A stretch of 13,719 bases of DNA from NCBI RefSeq assembly GCF_037577855.1, contig NZ_JBAKFX010000077.1, forward strand, positions 1 to 13,719, given 5' to 3'. Under the pieces are notes generated by a model. That model ran no database searches. It had not been told where the DNA came from and was given only the letters and a program-made list of their open reading frames with translations. Both the position numbers and the translations under genes were made by a program. Below are positions 1-7,142 of the stretch, piece after piece. Source of the stretch: Dethiothermospora halolimnae. GTDB taxonomy: Bacteria > Bacillota > Clostridia > Tissierellales > VENL01. Every line of letters starts with the position of its first letter. The stretch's first letter is position 1.

Positions 1-1
1 A

Positions 2-1018
2 ATAGTAGGATTTGATGGTGATTATGATAGAAATGATGAATATAGACTATATATTGATAGTGATTATGACCCTAATGCAGTAAGAAGAGATGAATATGAA
101 AAAAACAACGAAGCTGATGATGCTTCTGAAATAGATGTAGAAGAAGGTCGTAGAGAAGAGATATATGGTACTATACATCATGAAGATGATGTAGACTGGT
201 ATGAGTTTGAGGTAGATGGATATTCGGATTTAGACATAGAGCTAAATAATATTCCTAGAGACTGTAATTATGATATAAAGCTATATAGAAAAGATGGAAG
301 ATATACAGATCTTATTGAGTCTTCAAGGAGAAGTGGAGATAAAAGTGAAGATATAAGAGAAACTGTTGAAAAGAGTACTTATTATGTGAAGATTTATGGA
401 GATGGATATGATGATTTTGATGTAGAAGATGAATATGAGTTGGAGATAAGGTATAGGTATAATGATGATGATAGCTATTATGCCCCAGATGGAGGAGTGT
501 GGGTATCGGATAAACGAGAGGCTACCGATGAACAAAGACGATATAAAAAATGGTATTCCTGTAGAATATATATCCCTGCTTATGCAATAAAAGCATTAAA
601 GTTTGATAATAGTATGGAAAGAAAAGATTTTATAAATTTAAGTGAATTTATGACAGTAGGAGGAATAACAACATTTTTTGCAGAGAAAATGGCTAAAAAG
701 GTACCAGCCTTTGTCGGATGGGCAGGAGCTTTTTTTACAGTTGCAGGAGGAGTAATGCTTTTAAGTGATTTTTCAGACACAGAAACATATAATGATTTTT
801 TAGACACAATTCAACCTGGTGGAGAAGGTACAAAAATTTATCCAGTTTGTCTTACAATTCAACCTGGATTTGAAGAGCTGAGGGGAGGCTATGAAGTTAA
901 AGTATGGCGTAGATGGAATGAATATCCTAGAATCCCAAAGGCAATTGATGGTCAACTTGGAGAATTAGAAGACAGAGAGCTCGATAAAGACGATGTGGAA
1001 GATTTGATTCCAGAGTAA
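2..1018 (+). CDS. PPC-domain secreted polymorphic protein, copy A (5' end outside window)
   Basis: The frame is open from base 2, so the start and signal peptide lie upstream; 338 residues are visible. Residues 1-25 are the end of a first PPC-type beta domain. Residues about 33-152 form a second, with family features such as an acidic start (DEYEKNNEADDA), DDVDWYEF, NYDIKLY and TYYVKIYGDGYDDF. The motif YAPDGGVWV (479-505) ends the part shared with copy B. The last 170 residues form a different C-terminal domain: IYIP, two glycine-rich hydrophobic stretches (around FMTVGGITTFFAE and AGAFFTVAGGVMLL), a beta-rich part and the ending IPKAIDGQLGEL...DLIPE. PPC domains usually sit on exported proteins. 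I infer a secreted protein with an exchangeable, possibly membrane-active C-terminal effector. The membrane-protein genes just downstream are candidate partners or immunity proteins. No enzyme motif is seen. Confidence 0.8.
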   Translation: MVGFDGDYDRNDEYRLYIDSDYDPNAVRRDEYEKNNEADDASEIDVEEGRREEIYGTIHHEDDVDWYEFEVDGYSDLDIELNNIPRDCNYDIKLYRKDGRYTDLIESSRRSGDKSEDIRETVEKSTYYVKIYGDGYDDFDVEDEYELEIRYRYNDDDSYYAPDGGVWVSDKREATDEQRRYKKWYSCRIYIPAYAIKALKFDNSMERKDFINLSEFMTVGGITTFFAEKMAKKVPAFVGWAGAFFTVAGGVMLLSDFSDTETYNDFLDTIQPGGEGTKIYPVCLTIQPGFEELRGGYEVKVWRRWNEYPRIPKAIDGQLGELEDRELDKDDVEDLIPE

Positions 1019-1059
1019 ATATTTAAGTGAAATAGAGTTAATCTTTAAGGAGGGGGAGA

Positions 1060-1587
1060 ATGCTTGATTATGTAATGTTAGGAATTGTATATGTATTAGC
1101 ACCAATAGCTTTTTTCATAATATTAATGAGAGAGATAAAATTTAAAAATAAACTATATAAGATAAAAGATGAAACCAAATCAGATAGCATCATTTTAAAA
1201 ATTAATTCTAATGAACTTATATGGGGACTAAATATTATAGTTATAGGACAACTATACAATCTTTATAGCACTAAGTGGATAGTTAAAATTCTTATATCTA
1301 TTTTATATATTGCATTAGTAATAGCACTGCATATAGTATATTTGACACAAAATTTCTATATAGTAAAAGAAGGGATACTATGGAAAAACGGATTCATCAA
1401 TTGGGAAGATGTTATTTCTTTTGAGATAGAAGAGGCACTAGATCCTTTTTATAAGCATTATCATTTAACTATTAAATATATTAATGAAAAAGGAAAAGAG
1501 ACCCAGAGAAGGCTTAACATAAGAGAAAAGAAAGAAAGAACTGGTGAGATTGAAGAAATTTTAAAAAGAGAGATATATGATAACTAA
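1060..1587 (+). CDS. Three-segment membrane protein, candidate immunity protein, family 1 copy 1
   Basis: This 175 aa protein has an ATG start behind a strong site (AAGGAGGGGG, 1047-1056) and begins 41 bp after copy A. Hydrophobic segments lie at about residues 4-23, 53-67 and 73-95. A cytosolic-looking C-terminal domain follows, with TQNFYIVKEGI (96-106), a tryptophan (W115) in INWEDV, a beta-hairpin stretch, and a charged helix containing IREKKE and ILKREIYD. The arrangement recalls small clostridial membrane proteins of the DUF5673 kind, but that is from memory. A paralogue follows copy B at 5088 and a truncated third copy lies at 13247-13383. Constant position behind a C-terminal-variable exoprotein suggests it protects the producer; this is inference. 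A terminator ends the transcript right after it. Confidence 0.75.
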   Translation: MLDYVMLGIVYVLAPIAFFIILMREIKFKNKLYKIKDETKSDSIILKINSNELIWGLNIIVIGQLYNLYSTKWIVKILISILYIALVIALHIVYLTQNFYIVKEGILWKNGFINWEDVISFEIEEALDPFYKHYHLTIKYINEKGKETQRRLNIREKKERTGEIEEILKREIYDN

Positions 1588-1601
1588 GATTAATAGTATA
1601 A

Positions 1602-1637
1602 AACAGCTACTCATAAAAATGGTGGGTAGTTGTTTTT
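1602..1637 (+). terminator. Factor-independent terminator after family 1 copy 1
   Basis: A 12-bp stem (1602-1613 with 1623-1634, two G-T pairs) encloses a 9-base loop and runs into a T tract. The same terminator, with a 13-bp perfect stem, follows the truncated copy at 13393-13430. Only its left arm survives after the 186 aa gene near 5660. Confidence 0.85.
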
Positions 1638-1690
1638 ATATGCTTTTTATGTAACAGAAACCGAATTACCATAAGGGATCTGTAATTATA

Positions 1691-1699
1691 TGGTATAAT
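1691..1699 (+). promoter_or_regulatory. Extended -10 promoter of the 110 aa membrane gene
   Basis: TGGTATAAT is an extended -10 (TG-N-TATAAT) about 48 bp before the GTG start. The same block, ATATGGTATAATAAG, is kept at 13472-13480 before the third copy, and a related TATAAT lies at 6712-6717 before the 107 aa paralogue. No good -35 is seen, which an extended -10 can tolerate. This implies the small membrane gene has its own promoter. Confidence 0.55.
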
Positions 1700-1747
1700 A
1701 AGTCAAATAGTACTATTTCAATCAACACTATAAAAAGGAGAATTCTT

Positions 1748-2080
1748 GTGAAGTTAAATAAATATGTGAGAAATATGGAAAAAACAATTGAAATTATATT
1801 TTTAGTCTTTATAGGAGGGATTATATCATGGCTTTGTGCCAATGCTGTAGTGAACTATGTTGAGGGAATGGGCAAAAATGAATATAGTATTATGATAGGA
1901 GGTTTAGGAGGAGGTTCAATAGGCATTATTTTTATATCTTCAATAATGATGAATTCAATAGAAAAGATTACAGATAATCGTTATATACAAATATTAAGTA
2001 TCGTTTTAACTGCTGTTGTATTGTTATTACTATTTAAATATATAGGCTCTTTAGACATGACCTTAGAAAGGGTTAAATAA
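1748..2080 (+). CDS. Small three-segment membrane protein, family 2 copy 1
   Basis: This 110 aa protein starts at GTG, 7 bases after an AAAGGAG site; the relative at 13529 has ATG at the same place, which supports this start. Three hydrophobic segments span residues about 14-37, 46-68 and 79-100, leaving almost no soluble part. Residues shared with the 107 aa protein at 6759 are the IGG...WLCA motif, N(R/K)Y(I/L)Q(I/M)L and LFKYIG.L. It follows the family 1 gene of the same cassette but has its own promoter. A small hydrophobic protein next to a putative membrane-active toxin could be a second immunity or accessory factor. No database family is recognised. Confidence 0.75.
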   Translation: MKLNKYVRNMEKTIEIIFLVFIGGIISWLCANAVVNYVEGMGKNEYSIMIGGLGGGSIGIIFISSIMMNSIEKITDNRYIQILSIVLTAVVLLLLFKYIGSLDMTLERVK

Positions 2081-2184
2081 AAAAGCATAACGTACTATAA
2101 TCTGGACTGAAAAATTCAAGTGAAATAACAAAAGAGGCTGGTAATAGAAATAGAAAAAATAAACTATTTATATCGAGATAACAG

Positions 2185-2556
2185 TATCTGGAGTAGAATG
2201 TATCCGATATGGTAATGGTAGATATGAAATCCTTTGATGAAGAGGAACATAAAAAACTTACAGGGAAAGGCAATGAAATAGTTATTGATAATATTAAGTA
2301 TTTAGCTGGTATAGGAAAACTATACGAAATTAGGGCAGTTATAGTGCCAGAGGTTTTAGATAACTATAATAATGTTAATAATATAAGTAAATTAATATCT
2401 TCTTTAGATAGAAATATAAGATATAAATTAATAAACTATAGACCTATAGGAGTTAGGAAAGATATGATAGAAAATGACACTCCTTCAAATGATGTGATAA
2501 ATAAGTTGGAAAATGTGGCGAAGGATAATAGGTGTATTAATGTAGTTATAGTGTAG
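2185..2556 (+). pseudogene. C-terminal fragment of a radical SAM activating enzyme (PflA-type)
   Basis: From 2206 the frame reads as the last third of a glycyl-radical-enzyme activase: DMVMVDMKSFDEEEHKKLTG, a DNIKYLAGIGK segment, IRAVIVPEVLDNYNNV, KLINYRPIGVR and a natural-looking end. Such enzymes bind a 4Fe-4S cluster through CxxxCxxC and cleave S-adenosylmethionine to make a glycyl radical in a partner enzyme. Here the cluster motif and most of the barrel are missing. Upstream, the same frame still looks homologous (QYLE, then a TAG, then NVSDMVMVDMKSF), so it carries a stop as well as a truncation. The first ATG (2209) has no ribosome site. It is a passenger fragment left by rearrangement; only the C-terminal 115 residues remain readable. 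Confidence 0.7.
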
Positions 2557-2584
2557 CTCCTATAAGGAGCTACACTATAACTAC
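2542..2584. repeat. Perfect 20-bp hairpin over the end of the radical SAM fragment
   Basis: Bases 2542-2561 and 2565-2584 are exact reverse complements separated by ATA. The left arm includes the last codons and the TAG of the radical SAM fragment. No T tract follows, so it is not a standard terminator. Two further dyads follow closely: a 16-bp palindrome at 2619-2634 and a 9-bp-arm dyad at 2644-2663. Confidence 0.8.
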
Positions 2585-2692
2585 GTTTAGGAACTATAAC
2601 CTGCATGTATAGGGTGCCACCTATATATATAGGTCATATGTAGGGGTTAGGCATGCCTAGCCCGGTTTTACAGCCATAAAATATCAGGTAAT

Positions 2693-2743
2693 AAAACCCT
2701 TTTTAGCAATAGTGAAAATGAAACAAGTTAAAAAGGGTTTTTT
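2693..2743 (+). terminator. Terminator upstream of copy B
   Basis: AAAACCCTTTTT pairs with AAAAAGGGTTTT across a loop of about 25 bases and ends in TTTTTT. A near copy with a CCCC/GGGG core is at 7965-8017. It would isolate copy B from the upstream radical SAM fragment. Confidence 0.75.
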
Positions 2744-2763
2744 ATTATGCAAAAAATAATAAA

Positions 2764-2835
2764 ATTCACCAAATATGCACTAAAAACAACCAAATATAGT
2801 GAAATATTTGACTTTTTTTAGCCCAAATGTATAAT
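2764..2835 (+). promoter_or_regulatory. Promoter of copy B with an adjoining dyad, possible operator
   Basis: TTGACT (2808-2813), a 16-base spacer and TATAAT (2830-2835) make a strong housekeeping-type promoter. Directly upstream are inverted half-sites TTCAC (2765-2769) and GTGAA (2799-2803). In the vestigial copy at 8038-8080 the arms are longer and perfect (ATTTCACC / GGTGAAAT) and again lie just before a TTGACT. Position and conservation suggest a regulator-binding site; the regulator is unknown. Confidence 0.6.
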
Positions 2836-2903
2836 TATGTTACTTTCTAGGAGGTTATGGTGTACACTAATGAATAATTAAATACAAGGGGGAAATGTGT
2901 ATA

Positions 2904-4836
2904 ATGAAAAATAATATTAAAAAGATCATAAGTTTGTTATTAGTGTTTTTTTGTAACATTTGCAGTAACTTCAAATGCGTGGGCTACTACTATATATGAG
3001 TATGGCCAAAGGTCAGATAGAGGCAGTAGACCATTTAATAGGGATTCATTGCCAATAGATATAGAGGTTGATAAAGATGAAGGTAAAAATCCTATAGCTA
3101 AATTTGTACTTAAAGATAAATCTTTTAGAAATGATATTGTAAGATTGGTAATAGGAGAACAAGATGGAAAGGGAATATTCTACAATGATATGATTTTTTA
3201 TGATGAAGAAATAGTTTTAGATAATTTAGAATATAATGAAGAGTATTTTTTACAAGTAATTGTAAAAAATGGTAATGGTGATATAATAGAAACATATACA
3301 GGTAATTTTATTATTGAAAATAAACCATCTAGGCAAGTAGAAATTTCTAATACAGAAAAAACAAACTATAAGAAATATACAGAGGTTCATGAAAATAAGG
3401 ACAGAGATTTTCCAAGGGATAATGATAAAAATAGCATAAACTCCTCAATATATAGAGCTTCTGGATATGGTTACATGGAAGAAAATGAATCAAATGATGA
3501 ATTTGAAGATGCTAATATCATAGAGAGCAGGGTTTATAAAGTTATAGGTACAATAGATAGTAGAAGAGATGAAGATTTTTTCAGGAAAACATTTGCACAA
3601 GATGGTACAATGGATATGGAATTAGTTGTACCTAGGAATGAAGACTATGATATTTATGTTTATCGTATACATGAAGATGAAGAAAGAAGAGCTAGAGTTA
3701 GAAATGATTTAGAAAATGAATGTGAACTAATCGAGAAAGGGAAAAAAGGAGAAGGTACCGTAGAGGAACTAAGAAATATAGAAGTAGATAGGGAGTATGT
3801 ATATTATATAAAAATAGTAGGATTTGGAGGAGATTATGATAGGAATGATGAATATAGACTATATATTGATAGTGATTATGACCCTAATGCAGTAAGAAGA
3901 GATGAATATGAAAAAAATAACGAAGCTGATGATGCTTCTAAAATAGATATACGAGAAGGTCGTAGAGAAGAGATATATGGTACTATACATCATGAGGATG
4001 ATGTAGACTGGTATGAGTTTAGAGTAGGTGGCTATTCGGATTTAGATATAGAGTTAAATAGGATTCCTAGAGACTGTAATTATGATATAAAGCTATATAG
4101 AAAAGATGGAAGATATACAGATCTTATTGAGTCTTCAAGGAGAAGTGGAGATAAAAGTGAAGATATAAGAGAAACTGTTGAAAAAGGTACCTATTATGTA
4201 AAGGTTTATGGAGATGGATATGATGATTTTGATGTAGAAGATGAATATGAGTTGGAGATAAGGTATAGATATAATGATGATGATAGTTATTATGAACCAG
4301 ATGGAGGAGTTTGGGTATCTAGTCATAGAGATATGACAGATGAACAAGTAGAGAGATCCTATTATTCAGAAATAATTTATATTCCAGCTGATGTAGTAGA
4401 TGAATTGATTCAGGCGGATGCATATACAAGACAGAATTTGATAACATTAGGTACGGGTATTACATTAGGAGGAGTTGCAACAGAAAAGGTCTTAGCTAAA
4501 AAGTTAGCTGATTTATGTCCTAAATTACTTAAATGGGGAAGTCGTTCCTTTACGTATGTGGGACTAGTTCTTATAGCAGCCGATATAGCTAAAAGACATA
4601 ATCATAATAAATTTGTAGACGCAGCAAGACCTGATGGACCCAATAAAGATACTTATCCTGTTTATTATGAAGTTGAACGCAGATACAATCATAAAGAAGG
4701 ATGGTATATAAGAACACCTGGAACTTGGCATATATGGGATGATTACCCCTATATACCTAAAGCTATAGACGGGCAATTTGGAGAATTGAAAAATAAAAAG
4801 TTGGATGAGGACGATGTTCGTGATTTGTTACCTTAA
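2904..4836 (+). CDS. PPC-domain secreted polymorphic protein, copy B (frameshift in signal peptide)
   Basis: ATG at 2904 follows AAGGGGG. Ignoring one extra T in the T7 run at 2946-2952, it encodes 643 aa. Residues 1-27 are a classic signal peptide (MKNNIKK, hydrophobic core, NAWA before the cut). About 49-143 is an Fn3-like beta domain (LEYNEEYFLQVIVKNGNG). A polar linker follows, then PPC domains at about 193-324 and 334-456. YEPDGGVWV (4291-4317) ends the conserved part. The last 172 aa form a C-terminal domain with the same outline as copy A (IYIPADVV, glycine-rich hydrophobic helices, IPKAIDGQFGEL) but different sequence. As written, the signal peptide is out of frame with the body; the frame is open from 2944 but its first usable codon is TTG 3049, which has no ribosome site. 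Inferred role: exported polymorphic toxin or competition factor, partner of the 186 aa gene. Confidence 0.8.
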
Positions 4837-4900
4837 TCGCAAAAAGAATTTATTTTCTTATAGTTGGAGAAGGTAACCATTTGCATGCATCAACCTGCAT

Positions 4901-4943
4901 GGCAGCCTAAAATATAGGCAACAACTATACTTAGGCTGCCTTT
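4901..4943 (+). terminator. Terminator after copy B
   Basis: GGCAGCCTAA (4901-4910) pairs perfectly with TTAGGCTGCC (4931-4940) and is followed by TTTAT. The T tract is short. It lies between copy B and its putative membrane partner, so the partner may be expressed separately. Confidence 0.65.
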
Positions 4944-5087
4944 ATAAAATGAGCTCATGTAGGTAGAGGCTCTATGTCATTGGTAAATTGGGTATCAAAC
5001 AATTATGTGTTTTGAAATATCTAATAAGACAACTATCCTGCCAAACACCGAAAGTGCCTCTAAACATATTATACGAGGGGGAATGTT

Positions 5088-5648
5088 ATGATAAATGAGG
5101 TTATACCCAATAGTATTTATAATATTTTCATATTTTTAAGCTTTGACTTAGTACCTATTTTACTGACAGTAGAACTATTACAAAAATTGAAATTGAGAAA
5201 AAAGTATAGAAGTTTAGAACAGAGAATAGAACTGAATAATGTTATCATGAAAGTTAATTCTAATAAGTTTCCAGGGTTTTCTGATATTTCGGCTATAGTG
5301 GCATTGATACTATCTGTTTTTTATAGTAATAGAGTATTTGTAAAAAATTCATTTATTATATTAATAATATTGATAGTAATGTTCAATATATTAGACATAA
5401 CGCAAAATTTTTATATAATACGAGATGGTATAATATGTAGATATGGACATATTTATTGGGATAATATTAAGTTATTTGATATTAGAGAAGGAGAAGTTAC
5501 CTTTTATAGAGAGTTTACTTTAACATTAAAATACGATGATGGAAAAGAAAAAAATATAGAAAAAACAATGATTATAAGAGAAAAGAAAGAAAAAATTGAT
5601 GAAATAAAAGGTGTTTTACAAAGAGAAATATATAATAAAAAAGGATAA
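5088..5648 (+). CDS. Three-segment membrane protein, candidate immunity protein, family 1 copy 2
   Basis: This 186 aa protein has an ATG start behind AGGGGGA (from 5076). Hydrophobic segments lie at about 10-29, 66-80 and 86-103. A soluble domain follows with TQNFYIIRDGI (105-115), a tryptophan in YWDNIKLF, LTLKYDDGKEK, IIREKKEKIDEIKG and LQREIYN. It is clearly paralogous to the 175 aa protein at 1060: the C-terminal domain is well kept while the first two membrane segments are strongly diverged. That pattern would suit a partner whose membrane part follows the changing C-terminus of the cognate exoprotein, which is inference. Its terminator is cut after the left arm (about 5660) where copy C sequence is joined. 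Confidence 0.75.
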   Translation: MINEVIPNSIYNIFIFLSFDLVPILLTVELLQKLKLRKKYRSLEQRIELNNVIMKVNSNKFPGFSDISAIVALILSVFYSNRVFVKNSFIILIILIVMFNILDITQNFYIIRDGIICRYGHIYWDNIKLFDIREGEVTFYREFTLTLKYDDGKEKNIEKTMIIREKKEKIDEIKGVLQREIYNKKG

Positions 5649-6600
5649 CAGGTCAAGACAACTACTCATTATTTTTTATAATCGAAAAATTTTAAATAAT
5701 TTAGAATATAATAAAAAATATTTTTTACAAGTAATTGTAAATAACGGTAATGGTGATATAATAAAAATATATACAGGTAATTTTATTATTGAAAATAAAC
5801 CATCTAGGCAAGTAGAAATTTCTAACACAGAAAAAACAAACTATAAGAAATATACAGAGGTTCATGAAAATAGGGACAGGGATTTTTTAAGGGATAATGA
5901 TAAAGATAGCATAAACTCCTCAATATATAGAGCTTCTGGATATGGTTCCATGGAAAAAGATGAATCAAATGATGATTTTGATGTAGAAGATGAATATGAG
6001 TTGGAGATAAGGTATGATTATAAAGCACAGGAGATATATGCACCAGAAGGTGGTAGGTGGGTGCCTGATAGGGGATCAAGTGGTCCGGATGGATTAAATA
6101 GACAAGTCAGGCAAATAACATACTTACCTTATGATATTGCAGTAGCTTTAAAAGATACCATGAATAATATAGAGGTTGTTGATTATTTAGAGGCATTTGC
6201 TGAAGGTGTTGTTACCAATAGTGGATTAATGCTTTTAAACCGTATTTTAGACCTTGATCCTACTAAAGCTACAAAGGTAATCCAATTAGGGGTTAGTGTG
6301 TATGTCGGAGTTATAAGCTTTGCAGCTGATAATGCGGACAGAGAAGAATTACAAGAGGTTATAAATAGAGCAGATGAAGATGAAATGATAAGAATAACAA
6401 CTACGATTGAAACTAGATACGGACCTTTACCAGGATCTACTCCTACGACTAGGAGACTTAATTATTATGAAGTATGGCCTTCTAACTACATTGAGGGTGA
6501 AATAGGATACAAGGGAGATTTTGACAAAAACGAATATTTACCTTGGGATATTGATGAAGAATCCTTAGAAATCATGGAAAAAATAAAAAGAATGAATTAA
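5611..6600 (+). CDS. Orphan PPC-protein cassette, copy C: no signal peptide or PPC domains
   Basis: The frame is open from GTG 5611, inside the end of the preceding gene, but homology to copy B starts only at about 5665 (FYN...LEYNKKYFLQVIV), in the middle of the Fn3-like domain. There is no signal peptide and no convincing ribosome site. At residues 118-125 (ESNDDFDVED) the linker jumps straight to the last strand of PPC2; against copy B this is an in-frame loss of 726 bases at a shared TGATGA. After YAPEGGRWV (6037-6063) comes a third C-terminal domain: TYLPYDIAVAL, hydrophobic stretches (LEAFAEGVVTNSGLMLL; VIQLGVSVYVGVISFAAD), then a polar beta-rich part. It is probably silent and looks like an orphan C-terminal cassette that could be recombined onto a full-length copy. 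Its likely partner is the 107 aa membrane gene. Confidence 0.65.
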   Translation: MFYKEKYIIKKDNRSRQLLIIFYNRKILNNLEYNKKYFLQVIVNNGNGDIIKIYTGNFIIENKPSRQVEISNTEKTNYKKYTEVHENRDRDFLRDNDKDSINSSIYRASGYGSMEKDESNDDFDVEDEYELEIRYDYKAQEIYAPEGGRWVPDRGSSGPDGLNRQVRQITYLPYDIAVALKDTMNNIEVVDYLEAFAEGVVTNSGLMLLNRILDLDPTKATKVIQLGVSVYVGVISFAADNADREELQEVINRADEDEMIRITTTIETRYGPLPGSTPTTRRLNYYEVWPSNYIEGEIGYKGDFDKNEYLPWDIDEESLEIMEKIKRMN

Positions 6601-6660
6601 AAAGCTAGTTTGAATTTTAATTATTTCCAATTGAGTTTAATTATATTTTCATCTTAGAGA

Positions 6661-6696
6661 TTACCCATCAAAATATAAAATATTTTGATGGGTAAA
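6661..6696. repeat. Long hairpin between copy C and its small membrane gene
   Basis: Bases 6661-6676 and 6680-6695 form a 16-bp perfect stem with an AAA loop (TTACCCATCAAAATAT and its complement). There is no T tract, so termination is uncertain. It occupies the place the terminator holds in the other cassettes, just before the -10-like TATAAT at 6712-6717. Confidence 0.7.
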
Positions 6697-6758
6697 TAAC
6701 TACACTTGGATTATAATAAAATAAGTTAAAATATGACTTTAAAAGAAGGGATTAATGT

Positions 6759-7082
6759 ATGAACATAAATAATTACATATATAAAGTTAAAAAATACATA
6801 AAATTCTTGGGCATAATAATTTTTGGGGGATTTTTACTATGGCTTTGTGCTAGCTTTCTAGCAAGTTACATAACAAAAATAGAAAATCACATGTATGAGA
6901 TTATAGCCATTGGTGCAAGTATAATTTTTATAAATATTATGTTTATGTCTTTAATAATAAGAAGTTCAATAAAGAATATTGTATCAAACAAATACCTGCA
7001 AATGCTAGGAGAGATTTTTATTATTATTATATTTATTGCATTGTATAAATTTATGGGGATTCTTGAAATAAGCATAAAATAG
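6759..7082 (+). CDS. Small three-segment membrane protein, family 2 copy 2
   Basis: This 107 aa protein has ATG behind GAAGGG (6745-6750). Hydrophobic segments lie at about 13-36, 45-68 and 82-99. It shares with the 110 aa protein at 1748 the IFGG...WLCA motif, the spacing of segments, N(K/R)Y(L/I)Q(M/I)L and LYKFMG.LE. The loop after the first segment and the whole second segment differ strongly. It lies 158 bp after copy C, so it is a candidate protective partner of that C-terminal domain. The first ATG (6755) is out of frame and leads to a stop after five codons. Confidence 0.75.
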   Translation: MNINNYIYKVKKYIKFLGIIIFGGFLLWLCASFLASYITKIENHMYEIIAIGASIIFINIMFMSLIIRSSIKNIVSNKYLQMLGEIFIIIIFIALYKFMGILEISIK

Positions 7083-7142
7083 ATTTGAATTGAGGTAAAG
7101 CTTAAGAGTTAAGTGCATAATCATCAAAGTAAAATATTTTAA

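Larger units (their letters stand above)
2557..2903 (+). other. Non-coding upstream region of copy B
   Basis: No gene is seen in this 347-bp gap. From left to right it holds a perfect hairpin, two palindromes (2619-2634, 2644-2663), a terminator (2693-2743), a dyad next to a promoter (2764-2835), and a six-codon leader-like frame at 2857-2877 directly behind AGGAGG. The leader frame is too short to claim as a gene. The part from 2693 to about 2816 recurs at 7966-8090. Confidence 0.6.

Noticed and set aside
323..535. Minus-strand open frame opposite copy A (same at 4135-4347 opposite copy B)
   Set aside because: It is the complement of the acidic, repetitive PPC-coding sequence, has no ribosome site, and occurs in both copies only because the coding strand is conserved.
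2857..2877. Six-codon leader peptide behind AGGAGG
   Set aside because: Too short to support; no regulatory codon run or attenuator hairpin follows it.
3049..3051. TTG as the start of copy B
   Set aside because: It has no ribosome site, lies inside the homologous sequence, and would remove the obvious signal peptide encoded from 2904.
5822..6079. Minus-strand histidine-rich 85 aa frame
   Set aside because: It is antisense to the conserved linker of copy C and has no ribosome site.
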